Origin: Rhabdophis nuchalis
Lineage: Eukaryota > Chordata > Lepidosauria > Squamata > Natricidae
Length of the DNA: 64,000 bases
Reading direction: 5' to 3'
NCBI GenBank assembly: GCA_039707465.1
Contig: CM077658.1
Span: 12,212,574-12,276,573, forward strand
Part shown: piece after piece, positions 10,983-23,062 of the stretch
How the letters are laid out: each line of letters opens with the position of its first letter
Position numbering within the stretch: position 1 is the first letter of the stretch
Made by a program: the position numbers and the translations under genes
The notes under the pieces: generated by a model
What the model was told of the DNA's origin: nothing
Seen by the model: the letters and a program-made list of their open reading frames with translations, nothing else
Database searches by the model: none

Positions 10983-11154
10983 ATCATCACAATTGAGTCC
11001 AAAATTTTGGTTGCTAAGCAAGAGCGTTGTTAAATGAGTTTCACCACATTTTAAAAGGTGGCCACTCCCACCCTGTCACATGACTGCCAAGCCACACCCA
11101 CAAAAGAGGCCACACCTACAGAGTAGGTTCTAAAAATTTTGAAACCCACCACTG
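10763..11154. mobile_element. hAT-type MITE, family B, perfect 8-bp target duplication
   Basis: The terminal inverted repeats are cagtggtgggtttc (left) and gaaacccaccactg (right), exact over 14 bp. They are flanked on both sides by ctgtatat (10755-10762 and 11155-11162), a perfect 8-bp target duplication. The element is 392 bp long, has no coding capacity, and carries an internal AAGG/GAAA array (about 10895-10981). A second copy lies at 38953-39376. Confidence 0.9.
10895..10981. repeat. (AAAGG)n/(GAAA)n array inside hAT MITE
   Basis: Purine array at the same internal position as in the copy at 39.1 kb, so it belongs to the element rather than to the locus. Confidence 0.95.
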
Positions 11155-11334
11155 CTGTATATATGCCATTTACGGCGACATACTTAGGTGTAGAAATCTT
11201 AGGATATTGGGCTGTTCTAAATCCAACTATATTTGTTAACATTGTGCCATAACTGGGCTTGCAATTGTTCAAAAGTTAGCTTCCTTGTCCAAAAAGAGCT
11301 TTCTACCTTATTCTGAAGGTATTGGTCAGTCAGA

Positions 11335-11406
11335 AAAGAAAAAAAAGAAAAAGGAAAGGAAAGAAGAGAGGAGAGGAGAGAAGAGGAGAGAAAAAAGAAA
11401 AGAAAA
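11335..11406. repeat. AG-rich low-complexity tract
   Basis: Imperfect purine run (GAAAA/GAGGA-like). Confidence 0.85.
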
Positions 11407-12609
11407 CTTTTCTTGAATAGTTTTTTTAAAACTACTTTTTTTTTGGAAGTGGTTCATCCTGGTAATGCTGTCTTCTATGGATGGATACATTTCAGCTGCA
11501 AAAATCTAGGCAATTTGTTCCTTTGAAAGAAATTTTGACAGCACATTCTCTTTCATCTAATTGAGTGCAAATTGATAGGAAAAATATAACAGCCTTTTCT
11601 CTCTGCAGTGCATTACCAATTCCCTTCTAAAACTCCAGGATGGCATCACGAAATTATCTTAATACACATATATTATCTTCATATACTAATTTCTTAGAAT
11701 TAGATAGCTCAAATACCCTTTCTTTCTTCCCAAATTTTCTCAGTCATTAGCATCATATTTCTTGGAAATGAAACAACAATTTACAACTATGTTGTCTGTA
11801 AAGCAATGGGCCAAAAAATGACAAACAACCAGAAATGAGTTTGTTAGATAGTACGGAATAGACATTTGTCCCCCTCCTTTCCTTCTTTGAACAAGTTGAA
11901 ACAATATCAACAAAAGTAATGTGGTATGTATTTTCTAATGAACTTGTATGATAGTGCTATATAATTTAAAAACAATACAATCTTTGGAGCTACTTTCTTA
12001 AATTCTAACAGCTATGTGAAATAAGAAATATAATTATCATAGACAGAGAAAATTATCTTCTATCATGATGATTTTGGGCAATGATATATATTTCTTTAGC
12101 TGGGGAATTGCATGATTTCTTAAAATCTAAGAGTAAAGAGAAGCTGTCAGTCTATTCAGATTGTTATAATAATCATGTTTAAAACACAGCTTGGAAAGAT
12201 ATTTTTTTTTAAAGTATTTAATTGAGGAATAGACTTATACATGTACTGTGTATTAAAAATAGCAGATCTGTTTGTTTTAAGAAGTCTAAATATGCTTTTA
12301 TCTCTAGTTTTATTGCTCTGTTATTCCTTCCTCTCCCACTTTGACATTGTAATTTAAAGTGAACTTTCTGGATCTCTTGTAAAGTTCATGAACCTTTTCA
12401 AAAACAGAGACAATATCTTCAAGAGACTAGCCGAATGGTACTTCAATTCGGTATGTGCACATTTTAATTACACTGTGTATTAATCTAACACACACAAGCA
12501 ATCCACAGTTACTGGAATTATTCCTTACCAAATGACACAACAGCTTGAGATATTTTAAGAAAGAAATAACAAGAGATCTAGAAAAGTATGTACATAGGTA
12601 CATATGCAT
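11407..12609. other. AT-rich unique sequence, nothing recognised
   Basis: No repeat family or coding signal recognised. Confidence 0.45.
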
Positions 12610-12611
12610 AT

Positions 12612-13045
12612 GTTAGGTGACATGGTAGCTCAGTGGCTAAGACACTGAACTTGTTGATCGAAAGGTCGGACGTTCGGCAGTTCGAATCTTTAACACTGCA
12701 TAACGGAGTGAGCTCCCATTACTTGTCCCAGCTTCTGCCAACCTAGCAGTTCGAAAGCATGTAAAAATGCAAGTAGAAAAATAGGGACCACTTTGGTGGG
12801 AAGGTAACAGCTCTCCGTGTGCCTCTGGCATTGAGTCATGCCAGCTACATGACCATGCAGATGTCTTCGGACAGCACTGGCTCTTCAGCTTTGAAACATA
12901 GATGAGCAGGTAACAGCGTTCTGTGTGCCTTTAGCATCTAGTCATGCTGGCCACATGACCACAGAGATGTCTTCAGACAGCACTGGCTCTTTGGCTTTGA
13001 AATGGAGATGAGCACAACCTACTAGAATCTGGAACTACTACCAAC
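12612..13045 (+). mobile_element. Sauria-type SINE with internal tandem duplication
   Basis: Head with A box (tggtagctcagtggct) and B box (cagttcgaatc) near 12627-12690, then the conserved SINE body. A body segment of about 106 bp occurs twice in tandem (about 12803-12908 and 12909-13013; each runs from ggtaacagc to gagatgagca). The tail is degenerate. Confidence 0.85.
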
Positions 13046-13310
13046 TAAGCAAGGAAATTGGTTAGTCAAGACTTTACAAGTTGTTTTCCATGATCGATCC
13101 ATTGAGCTACTAAGATCTTTATATTTAATTTCCCCCCAATTGTTTTCCCCGATTCTATTGTCCAGACTTACTGCCATCATCTACAAAAAATACAGTTTTC
13201 CATGTCTACAGTACATCTACTCATTTCTTTAGAGTTACTGTTATATGTAGCGTGTTGTGTTATCAATGACAAATTAGTGTGTGAAAATTCCATCAAACTT
13301 CAACACCATT
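13046..13310. other. Short unique stretch
   Basis: Nothing recognised. Confidence 0.35.
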
Positions 13311-13319
13311 ATTTTCAAC

Positions 13320-13660
13320 CATTTTTTTTTAGTTTTGCAATTATACCACATTGGGGAAATTTGGAAATTATAAGTTTTTTCCACAGATGTCAAGCGATCG
13401 TTCTGGTTTCTCTGTTATGATGTTGTTTATTGTCAGTAGTCTGACCAATTTGGTTGCATCTAATAATGATGTGATCCATGGTTTCATCTTTTCCTTTACA
13501 AAGTCTTCATTTGCAGCTGCTTGATAAATGTTGAATCCTTGATTTCATCATGTCTGTTTGCAGTCCTTGTTCCTGAGCTACAAAAATTAATCCTTTTGTT
13601 TCTTCCTTTATAATGCCAGCTTGTTAACTATTGCCAGTTCCTGTTTCTTTCCACTTTATT
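13320..13660 (-). mobile_element. R4/Dong-type LINE C-terminal fragment (zinc-knuckle region)
   Basis: The minus strand gives a broken frame reading EETKGLIFVAQEQGLQT, then a Cys-rich stretch RLCKGKDETMDHIIIRCNQ. This Cys...His...Cys arrangement after the (F/I)xAAQ(E/D)Q block matches the segment between reverse transcriptase and the restriction-like endonuclease in R4/Dong/Rex6-like LINEs. An in-frame stop and frameshifts are present. The clade name is from memory and less certain than the assignment to a LINE. Confidence 0.5.
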
Positions 13661-13664
13661 TTCA

Positions 13665-14998
13665 GATTTTTTTTTTGCTTTAATGTATTAGTTACATATA
13701 ATGACTTACTTCTCCCATTTGCTAAAGAGTTTCCCCCAATCACTTTTACAGACATTTTTTTTTGCTTCTGCTACTTTCAAGATGTTTTTCTTTGCAAACT
13801 CTGATGTGCTTTTGCCTTTGTTGTCTTGATATAATCATGTACTTGATATTTTCCTTTTTAAATCCTTCATTTTGCCTGCAGAATAACAATTTACTATTGT
13901 TATAATTATCTTGCATTTTTGTTCTTCTGTTTCTGCTTTGCACACAGCTTAATTTGCCTAATCTACTGTTAATGTTCACCTGAGTAAAAGGCAAGAAATA
14001 AAGCAAATAAATGCACAAAACCACAAATGAATAATGTTAATTATTAAATATAAAAGTATCATGAGACAATATTTTAAGATTGCCTTAAAAGAAAAGGAGG
14101 AGCTTCCATTTTTTTTACCAATGGCATGATAGAGAAGTGAAAAATCTCATTCGTGTGTAATTCTCGTGAGACTAAAAATAGTTAAGCTTAGGTTAGTATT
14201 ACCTGCAAACTTTCTTAATTTTGGACTGCATTTCAAAGTTCCTAAAATATCTGTGTTGTATATGGATGTGCACTGTGCAATAACACAACGTCATAATTCC
14301 CTCTTGTTTCTGAACAAGAACTGTTTTGCCCTGAGCCCAGAATGCCATGCAGAACAATTTATTTGATATATTTAGCATTGAGGTCAGGCATCATTGCAGA
14401 CTTTATTACATTCCATAACTATTATGTAGCCCATAAAATTGAACATCATAATACTTTGATTGGAGGTTAAAATCCAAGTTTAGAAACAGCCCACAGATGT
14501 ACAAATTCTCTGTAAAACTTTTGATAAAATCAGCTTTATCATTCTGTTACCATCAATCCTATAATCTAATGTTTTTCCCATAATCCTTGAAGTAAACATT
14601 ATGCTTCTTTTTTTTAATCACTGTGTGTTATCAGTAAATAGACAGATAGAGTCTCTTTTCATAGATAGCATAAATCTAGGATAGCTCTTTTAAACATTTA
14701 TTTAGCAGAAAATATCCCTCCAACAGAAAAATGCTCGCTGTGCGTATTTGGTGTTTCCAGAGGAACCATAATGTATATAGGACATGATTTATACGTATGA
14801 TTTTTTTTTAAAGTTAAACTTAAGAACTACAGTGTCATATTTCCACTATTCATACTTGACAGAGTAATACTGCCATATATGGTGCCATGTGATAGTAACA
14901 GATAGTTACTATCAAGAAGTACACAGAAAATACACTACCTCGAAACTCTGACATGTTCTTACTAATAAAGGAAGGCTGGAGTGTATTTGTTTGTTTAG
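13665..14998. other. AT-rich stretch, possibly a decayed LINE at its left end
   Basis: The first 300 bp may continue the preceding LINE remnant on the minus strand (a 92-codon open frame at 13746-14024 has no clear motif). The rest is unrecognised. Confidence 0.3.
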
Positions 14999-15001
14999 AC
15001 C

Positions 15002-15070
15002 AGTCTTTCTCGACCTTGGCAAAGTTAAGATGTGTAGATTTTAGCTCCCAGAATTCCTCAGCTCAGCATG
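15002..15070. mobile_element. One terminus of a hAT foldback MITE
   Basis: ccagtctttctcgaccttgg followed by aactttaagatgtg-type sequence and gctcccagaattcctcag is one arm of a palindromic hAT family related to the copy at 41149-41476. The opposite arm was not found. Confidence 0.5.
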
Positions 15071-15075
15071 TGGCA

Positions 15076-15810
15076 CAATTCTATCAGCTTTATAGATTCA
15101 AATAATAAAATCAATGACCTGATAACTTTAGCTTTTGGCAGTATGAATTCAGCTTCAAGAAAGTACTGAATATTAATCATTGCTAACCCTTTTTCCCCCA
15201 GATAATCATGGAAGTAACTTAATGTATTTACATTTGAGGTTGCATGTTACTTAATACTGCTGCAGCGCCTTAAAATAATCATTTCAGGAAAGAGTTTGCA
15301 GAAGTTTGCTTACCTGTATACATTTTTTTAAAAACCTTTAGATAAAAATATATCTGAGCTTTACATGAATTGCTTGGGTAGAACAAAACATAATGCAGCA
15401 AAACAAGTGATGGAAAGCATCTGCATTAATAAAATAAAATGTTAGCTTGTTTTCTCTCTGTATTAATCACTTAGAATTTATATGCAATATGGACACCGTG
15501 GAAAGCATTTGTACTCCTTCTGAGATGATTTGCAGGCATAGTCTTATATTTTAATGCATCCTACTTATGTTTGATTAAAGCTTTCATCGATATTGTAGAC
15601 CTGATGAGTAACTGTAGTTAGAAGAATATTTGTTCAGGAAGGCAAAGGACCTGTTTGCACAAATACCCTTGGTAAAACAATGGATCAATTCTATGTCAAA
15701 GAAATATTCCCTTTGAGTAGGCTACTGATTTATAGTGCATTCGTAATCAAAGTCTCATTTCAGGTACAAACCAAGGAGCTTTGCCTTGCCATATCATTGT
15801 CCCATTGTTT
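15076..15810. other. AT-rich unique sequence, nothing recognised
   Basis: No repeat or coding signal recognised. Confidence 0.45.
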
Positions 15811-15812
15811 GA

Positions 15813-15985
15813 CTAAGTGGCTCAGTGGCTAAGACGTGGAGTGTGTCAATTAGAAATGTCAGCAGTTTGGCGGTTCGAATCTCTAGTACAGATGTAGGTC
15901 TAGTAAATGGTGTAGAGTCTCCTGCGTGAGCAGGGGGTTAGACTAGATGACCTCCAAGGCCCCTTCCAACTTTGTTACTGGTTTT
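15813..15985 (+). mobile_element. Chimeric SINE: tRNA-like head joined to a CR1 3' tail
   Basis: Positions 15817-15892 carry the same pol III head as the Sauria-type SINEs (A box tggctcagtggc, B box ggttcgaatct). Instead of the usual body, it continues with gtgtagagtctcctgcgtga and the CR1 3' terminus (cagggggttagactagatga...ccttccaac). A CR1-mobilised SINE or a template-switch product would both explain this. Confidence 0.7.
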
Positions 15986-15989
15986 AGGA

Positions 15990-16798
15990 TCACATTAACC
16001 ATCTGAAAACTTTAAGGGGGAATGTTTTTGTTGATGTACTTGTGTATTTGCCTATGAAAACCACAACACTTTTTTAAAAGAAGGAGATGCTGAGATTCTG
16101 AGGAACCATTTACTTTCAGGACTTATAACAATGTATTAACGGTTCAGAGAGAGAAATCATACCTCTGGTGATTATGAATCCATAACCAATGCAAATTGAA
16201 TGAAAAGAAAAAAGTTATTCTCTAAGGCCGTTAGAAATGGTTGCTGTTTTTAGAAAATAAAAACTTGTTTCTAGGAAAACGTAAAGATGTCATTTTTCTG
16301 TGAGGAAAAAAAAAAATCCTCAGTTTCCCCTTCGTTTGTGTTGGATTGGGGGATCTTACATCATAAAAGTGTATTTTAAATCTCTGAATTATAAATGGTC
16401 ACTTGAAATAGCTGAAATCTTCATATTTCATTTCAAAGAAACAAGGAGAGGATTAAATCAACTAGCCATGCAAGATTATTTTATGCAGTTGGCAATACGG
16501 CCAGAAAGATCTACTCCCTTTCTTTACTGGCTAATTTGGTTCATATTGGCATCACTTCCCCCACACATACACACTTTAACTCCTAATTTTAGCTTAGTTA
16601 TCTTTTCACATTCTTTTAAAGTACTTGAAATTTAATTGTCATTTTATTATTTTTAGTTTCACTGTTTTTTAATCAAATGCCCAGAATATGCCAAAAACAT
16701 ATATAACAAGCAAAGAAACAATTAACTGTACCATCTTCCTTTTATATATAAAGACTAAAACCAGATAAGACCAGTGAACAGACCAGAGTGTGCATTAA
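15990..16798. other. AT-rich unique sequence, nothing recognised
   Basis: The 111-codon ORF at 16300-16635 shows no family resemblance. Confidence 0.4.
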
Positions 16799-16800
16799 TA

Positions 16801-16815
16801 TCTTCCTTCCTTCCT

Positions 16816-16851
<36 letters not shown>

Positions 16852-16914
16852 TCCTTCCTTCCTTCCTTCCTTCCTTCCTTCCTTCCTTCCTTTCTTTCTT
16901 TCTTTCTTTCTTTC
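16801..16914. repeat. Compound (CCTT)n-(CCTG)n-(CCTT)n-(TTTC)n microsatellite
   Basis: Four related tetranucleotide blocks occur in series. Confidence 0.97.
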
Positions 16915-16916
16915 AC

Positions 16917-17985
16917 CAAGCAATTAAAAAAAATCATCTGATGTAACCAACCAAAAATATTTTTATTTCATCTTTGCATTTGCTTTGCTTCATTTTTGTG
17001 GTATAAAGTTATTAGTAGCTATTATGGCATAACATCCCTTTGTTATAATTTGAATCATTCAGCAAGTACGTGGATTAATAGATTTCCATTCCAAGAGCAC
17101 TTAAGATGAATCGTATAGATGTTGATTCATTGTCTTAGGCACTTTACATTAGAGGTATTCTGTCATCTTACAACATGTTTTTCTAATGTCTTCTATGATT
17201 GCAATTAAGAGTAGTACCTAGAGGAAATATATGCATTTAGAAGTTGATTGAGCTTTCTATTAATAGTGCTTTTTGGGGGATTCAATATTAGATAGCAATG
17301 AGTCAAAAGCAACAGTAAATGGTATTATAATTGAGCATTAAAGCAAAGGAGGGAAAATCAAACATGATTAACAGACCATGGGCACATTATCTCATGGGAA
17401 ACGTAATAAAGGAAAAAAATAGAAAACAAGGATGGTCTCCATAAATCATCTTTATTTAAGTAAAGTAAGGTACTGGTACTAGACTATAAACAAAGCCTCA
17501 TTTTTATGTACAGTAACTTCTTAAAATTAGTGCCAGTTGGATTCTAAACAGCTTGCCAAAGAAATAACCTTTAAAAAAAATCTTCAAGGTATTTAGAAGG
17601 GTATGGAGTTTATTTTCATGTCCTGAGAGAAGAGGAATTGGAGCCTAGGTGCATGACTGTGTAACATCTGTGTTTTAAAAGTAATGGACAGTACCATTGT
17701 AAAATGGTTTCAATATTTTACAGATCCAAGGAGAGTAATTGAGATTTTCTTGAGCCAAGGTCATTGTACTCCAACCTTTGAAAGCAAACTCAAGTATCAA
17801 AACCTCCAGAGCAGGAGTTCTCTAAGTATATTGAAATCTGCTTACCATTCCTGAAGTGGGTCCTTTTGTACTCCAGTTCTAGATCCCTCCCACCCCCCAA
17901 TATTTTCATATTGCATATAAATTGTAATTTATTTACTTTTAAGATCAAGGCATTGTCAGGCCCGGAAGCCATCTTTTAGATTGGG
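16917..17985. other. AT-rich unique sequence, nothing recognised
   Basis: No repeat or coding signal recognised. Confidence 0.45.
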
Positions 17986-17989
17986 CCTT

Positions 17990-18392
17990 TAGGTCAAAGC
18001 CCTAGTAAGACCATACCTAGAATACTGCATCCAGTTTTGGTCACCACACTATAAAAAGATGTTGAGACTCTAGAAAGAGTGCAGAGAAGAACAACCAGGA
18101 TGATTAGGGAACTGCAAGCTGAAATATACAAAGAACGGTTGCAGGAACTGGGCCTGGCTAGTCTAGTGAAGAGAAGGACCAGGGGAGACATGATACCAGT
18201 ATTCCAATACTTGAGGGGCTGCCACAAAGAGGAGGGAGTCAAGCTATTTTCCAGAGCACCTGAAAGTCAGACAATCAATAATGGATGGAAACTGACCAAG
18301 GAGAGATTCAACCTAGAAATAAGGAGGAACTTTCTGACGGCGAGAATGGCCATTTGTAGAAAATGTGTAGGGTCTTCTTCTTGAATAAGGGG
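17990..18392 (+). mobile_element. CR1 LINE fragment with internal deletion
   Basis: Encodes LERVQ-type and [20 protein letters not shown] motifs of the CR1 RT C-terminus. A deletion near 18345 joins the region after RRNFLTARM directly to the end of the 3' part, and the 3' terminus is degenerate. Confidence 0.88.
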
Positions 18393-18466
18393 AATTACCA
18401 GCCCAATACTCATTTACTTTTTTCATCCCTGAAGCTGACCTGACCAAAGCCATTTTGAAACTTCAG

Positions 18467-18819
18467 TGTCGACACACTGGAGCTGAGGGTTAGGGAGGGG
18501 TGAATAGAGATAGCTGGGGTTTTGTAGCTAAAACAAAATACTTTCTCCTGGGAACCAAGGACATTCTCATACATGGCTGGAGAGAGAGGAGGTGTGATGT
18601 TACCAGGCAACTGGATGGCGCCCTGACTGAACCAGATGGTTGATTGTTGGGGGACGGGGACAAACCTTTACTTTTAATTAGATGAAAACCGTGGGAACCT
18701 TCAGAGTCAGTTTTTGCCGGAACTGTGCCAAAATGATATATCCAATAAAACTATTCTTTGAGGAATCCACTTTCCTTGGAGTTTTGTTTGCTATGGATCT
18801 ATTACCTGGAACCCTGACA
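18467..18819 (+). mobile_element. Possible solo LTR (353 bp)
   Basis: Begins TGTCGACA and ends CCCTGACA, a TG...CA pattern with TGTC/GACA ends. AATAAA occurs near 18744 with about 70 bp after it, as in R-U5. There is no clean target duplication: acttc occurs at both borders (18460-18464, 18820-18824) but is offset by two bases on the left. It could instead be part of a longer unknown element. Confidence 0.42.
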
Positions 18820-18825
18820 ACTTCC

Positions 18826-18935
<110 letters not shown>

Positions 18936-19325
18936 TTCATATTTATAACCCGCTCCCATCTCACAACAAGGGACTCGGGGCGGCGAACATAGAATTAAAT
19001 CAATAAATACAAAATACAAATACATAGATATTAGATGCCTGTGTTGTAACCGTTTTTAAAACCCTCGTTTATAATTGGCGGTGCTGGGGTTACGCAAGGC
19101 CGGCTAGTTGAAAGAAGTGAGTCTTAAGACATTTGCGGAAGAGACGGAGGTCAGGAATGGTGCGGATTTCAGGGGGCAGGTCGTTCCAAAGGGCCGGCCC
19201 TGCCACAGAGAAGGCCCTCCCCCTGGGCGCCGCCAGTCTACATTGCCCAACCGATGGCACCCTGAGGAGGCCCTCTCTGTGGGAGCGTGTCGTCCCAGGG
19301 ATGTATGGGGCAGGAGACGGTCTTG
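18936..19325 (-). mobile_element. L2-type LINE 3' end
   Basis: The minus-strand copy shares the L2 3' UTR (ggactcggggcggcg on the + strand) and the ORF2 C-terminal region (reverse of RGRAFSVAGPALWNDLPP-type sequence at 19150-19230) with the copy at 50.4 kb. The frame is broken. Confidence 0.88.
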
Positions 19326-19329
19326 CAGA

Positions 19330-19560
19330 TTTACTTACCTATTTGCTTGTATCCCAATTTTTATAATTTTTACAAATAACTCAAGGCAGCCAACATATCC
19401 AACACATGTTCCTCCTCCTATTTTTCCAATAACAACAACCCTGGTCTGAAAGAGATTGACTGGCCTAAATCATCCCGCTGCCTTTCATGTCTGTGACAGG
19501 GCTAGAATTCAGTCTCCCATTTGAATCCTGGTGTCTTAGCCACTAAATAAAAACTGGCTC
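19330..19560 (-). mobile_element. tRNA-derived SINE of an older sauropsid type
   Basis: The minus-strand order is head (gtggctaagacacc, near 19540), B-box-like gaattctagccc-type region, then caggg-ttgttgtt and a tail containing gccttgagttatttg (near 19375). This body differs from the Sauria-type SINE. Family name not assigned. Confidence 0.55.
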
Positions 19561-19564
19561 TTCT

Positions 19565-20675
19565 TATGATTGGTAGAGGAGATCTGGTGAGGTTTTTTTT
19601 CTTTTTGCGTTTTATTGTTTATTGTGAACAATTTTATTGTTCTTTTGAAGTATTTTAACCTACTTTTTTCTTGGTATCACTACAGCCCATCTCGGGACTA
19701 TTCACAGTGAAATATATTCAGAATAAAGAAATAATGGCTTACTATGTAAAGCACACTTGTATTGGAATGCCTCTATATTATTTGTAGTTGCTATATTGTT
19801 AACAGCTTTTTCCGACTATTAAATAAAGCATCTTTCTTTTTGCAGATTTAGCTATGCACTCGTTCTCCTATAGATATTTCACTATAGTTCCTTTGCTTTG
19901 ACAGTGTATCTGTTTTATTAGCAAGGGTGTAAAAAAAGTTTGGAGCAGTGAGTCAATTTTATTAACATGAAACTAGCCAGTAAATACTTTGTTTTTAAAG
20001 CTACAAGCGTTTATAGAAGAAAAAGCTACTTACACCTCATTAAAAATCTGTTCCTTGCTTTAGAAACATTGGTAATTGTTCTTAACAGTCCCCTAACTTT
20101 GTGGCAAACATCATAAAATACTCTTGTATATGGTTTATCTATTTGTGCTCTGGCACAAAGGCCACTGAATGTTGTTTTCTTTTGGCACTATAACTAGGAT
20201 GGAGCACATTAAATAGAAATACCTATGCAATTAAAAAAAGGGGGGGAAAGAGAAGAAAGTTAGCTGTCCAATCCAGCTCATTGTTCTCATAAAATAGTTT
20301 AACCCCCAGAGCATGTTCTCCAATTTAAGTTGCTTTCCAATGCTCAATTCATTGCCTAGAAAATTCCATTGGTCATTATTGAGGAAATTACTTTCTAACA
20401 TCCCCAACTATCCCTTAGATGAGTATGATTTGCATCAGTGGATTTATAACAGATAGACTACAACAAAGTCACTGATTCCTCCCACAATAGGGACATTCAT
20501 TCATTCTCTTTGACACTTGTATTTATCTTGCATACAGATGGCTCCAGATTGTGTCCAAACAATTGACAATTTGAAATTGTTCATCAAGCTCTTCCTGTTC
20601 ATCACCATAGGGAAAAATGAAGGTGTTTATTCATCCAATTGTTGTCCTGATTTTTTGGGGAGATCAGTAATATCT
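19565..20675. other. AT-rich unique sequence, nothing recognised
   Basis: No repeat or coding signal recognised. Confidence 0.45.
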
Positions 20676-20680
20676 CTAGC

Positions 20681-21028
20681 AGGGACACAGTGGCTCAGTG
20701 GCTAAGACCATGTCGATCAGAAAGATCAGCAGTTCGGCAGTTTGAATCCCTAGCGCCACGTAACAGAGTGAGCTCCAGTAATTTGTTCCAGCTTCTGCCA
20801 ACCTAGCAGTTCAAAAGCGCATAAAAATGCAAGTAGAAAAATAGGGACCACCTTTGGTGGGAAGCTAACATCGTTCCATGTGCCTTCGGTGTTTAGTCAT
20901 GCTAGCCACATGACCATGGAGATGTCTTCCGACAGCTATGGCTCTTTGCCTTTGAAACAGAGATAAGCACTGCCCCTCGAGTTGGGAATGACTAGCACAT
21001 ATGTGCGAGGGGAACCTTTACCTTATCT
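20681..21028 (+). mobile_element. Sauria-type SINE, nearly full length
   Basis: A box gtggctcagtggctaag, B box agtttgaatcccta, the complete body (aagtagaaaaatagggacca, ggtgggaagc), the Bov-B-like tail (gagttgggaatgactagcac) and the terminal aacctttacctt are all present. Confidence 0.93.
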
Positions 21029-21337
21029 ATATTAGGCTCAGCATTGCATGCTGTTGGCAGCTCTCTGTTGTTACGATGGAAGCCTTTCACAGCCAAATCT
21101 AATGAGGATTGAACTTGGAATCTTTTCCATGTAGAACATGAGTTGTACAACGGAGCTAAGTTCCCTTTTGCAAAAGACTGCCTGCAATTTTCACCTATTA
21201 GTACTAATTGTGCTCTTTGGAACAACAACAAATAAAGCAGTACAGGTTTCAGGCTATGCCCATATATCAAAGATTAGCTAAATCAGTAGGATATTTCATC
21301 ACAGGATATGGAATAACCATCTGTTAGGAAGTTGTTC

Positions 21338-21650
21338 ATGGGGCGCGATGGTTCAGTGGTTAAAAACATTGAACTTGTCTGCTGGAAAGATCCAAGTGCC
21401 ACATGACAGGATGAACTCCTGTTCCTTCCCTAGCTCCGGCCAACCTAATAGTTCAGAAACATGCAAATATGAGTAGATAAATAGGTACCACTTTGGTGGG
21501 AAGGTAACAGCATTCTGTGCATCTACACCTATAGTCATTCTGGCCAAAAGATCATGTCTTTGGACAGTGCTGACTCCCTCAGCTAAGAAATGGAGATAAG
21601 CAATGTCCCCTAGAATCAGACATGACTGGACAGAGGAAATTATTACCTTC
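21338..21650 (+). mobile_element. Sauria-type SINE, older subfamily
   Basis: Divergent head (gatggttcagtggttaa). The body carries the variant gtagataaataggtaccact, and the tail agaatcagacatgactgg is closer to the Bov-B 3' end than in the main subfamily. The same subfamily recurs at 34598. Confidence 0.85.
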
Positions 21651-21654
21651 ATCT

Positions 21655-23060
21655 TTAGGAAGTTGTGTGTAGCCTACATTCTGGTAGGATTTAAATAGTT
21701 GACTTTGAATATCCTCTCCTCTCCCTATATTCCTCTTCCTGATGGCAATGAGGGTGGGGAGTGAAGAATCTTTGTTAAATGAAATTATGAAGAACTCTTG
21801 GGCATCCAATTCAATTCAACTCAACAATACTGTTTGCTTGTTGCTTAGTGAAATGTAACCCTATTCAGTGACTAGGAAGAGGAGCCAATAGAGAAAATAA
21901 GAGCAGAGAAATAGTTATAGGACATGAAGTTTCTAGGGAGGGGAAAAACCAGTCAGCAGTTTATATAATGCTGTTATTGTAAATGAATTATTGTTGTCCC
22001 AAGGTCAGTTTAGAAAGTTGCCAGATGCATATGAATATAGAAAATTTGCTTTTCCCTTTGCAAGTCATCTATGATATAGCAACCTGTGTGGGACTTGAAA
22101 ATATAGAAATGCATGCCTAGCCCTTTCCTACATGCCTATGTTTATGAAGGTATTTAAAGAAATGGGCTAGTGAATATCATATACATTTACTAAACTGAAA
22201 GTCAATTATTATAACTACTACTTCATTTGTATGGGGCTTCATGGCAAACATAATTATAGTAAGTGCCACACAACACCTTTCTTACAAGGTTACCACATAA
22301 GTGATCTTGATTATTATTCAACTGTATAAATAACAATTTTTCACAACTCTGTGTTAACCAACGCCTTCCGGGAAATATTTCCCATTATTGCTTTACATGT
22401 CAGGTAAAGCAAATCCATTTCAGCTCTTATATTAAAGCATAAGCAGTGTATTTTCCCACATACACAGAGAATGCTATACGTCCATCTGAGTTTGCATATG
22501 GAAGAATGCATATCCAAATTGTTTATATATATTTTAATGCCATAGCAACAAAGCGGTCAGCCATGTCAGATCAAAGGCTCTTAAAAAAAAAAACAAACCA
22601 TGGAGTGCAAGTTGATTAATTTGGGAACTTGCATACCCTGAGAATTCTGAATTTGAGTATCAACTCCATGCCTCCCCCCCTCCCACTTTCAATGCCATCA
22701 AAGAATTAAAGGAATAAAAATCTGAGCTTTCACTGTGCCTATACAAAGAAACATGAAAATAATAGAATCTGCCATGAAGCGCTGAGGACTCTGATAATCT
22801 TTCCATCAGAGTAAAAATATGAAACATGATAAACGTGAGCTTTTATTTACCTGATTCCACTCAAGGCCTCTGCTCTTTTTTATTTTTTTAGACATGCTTA
22901 TATCTAAATTGGAAGTTTATTCGTATTCTTTTATGAACAAGTTTTTGATTAACACAACAGATGTATAAATATTCAGATGTACGTCTGCTAATATATGAAA
23001 ACATCTTTCCCTAATACATGAGTTAGGGCACATTCCTACTTGTGTAAATACTAGTTTAAG
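21655..23060. other. AT-rich unique sequence, nothing recognised
   Basis: No repeat or coding signal recognised. Confidence 0.45.
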
Positions 23061-23062
23061 GA

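Noticed and set aside
10683..11037. SFFL/KKER repeat ORFs over GAAA arrays (also at 39.0 and 55.2 kb)
   Set aside because: Microsatellite artefacts inside hAT MITEs or simple TTTC arrays.
16300..16635. 111-codon ORF
   Set aside because: No recognisable motif; borderline for chance; no splice or regulatory context.
20681..20780. tRNA gene calls at SINE heads (A and B boxes present)
   Set aside because: Each is followed by a SINE body and lacks a cloverleaf with a plausible acceptor stem. These are SINE heads, not tRNA genes.
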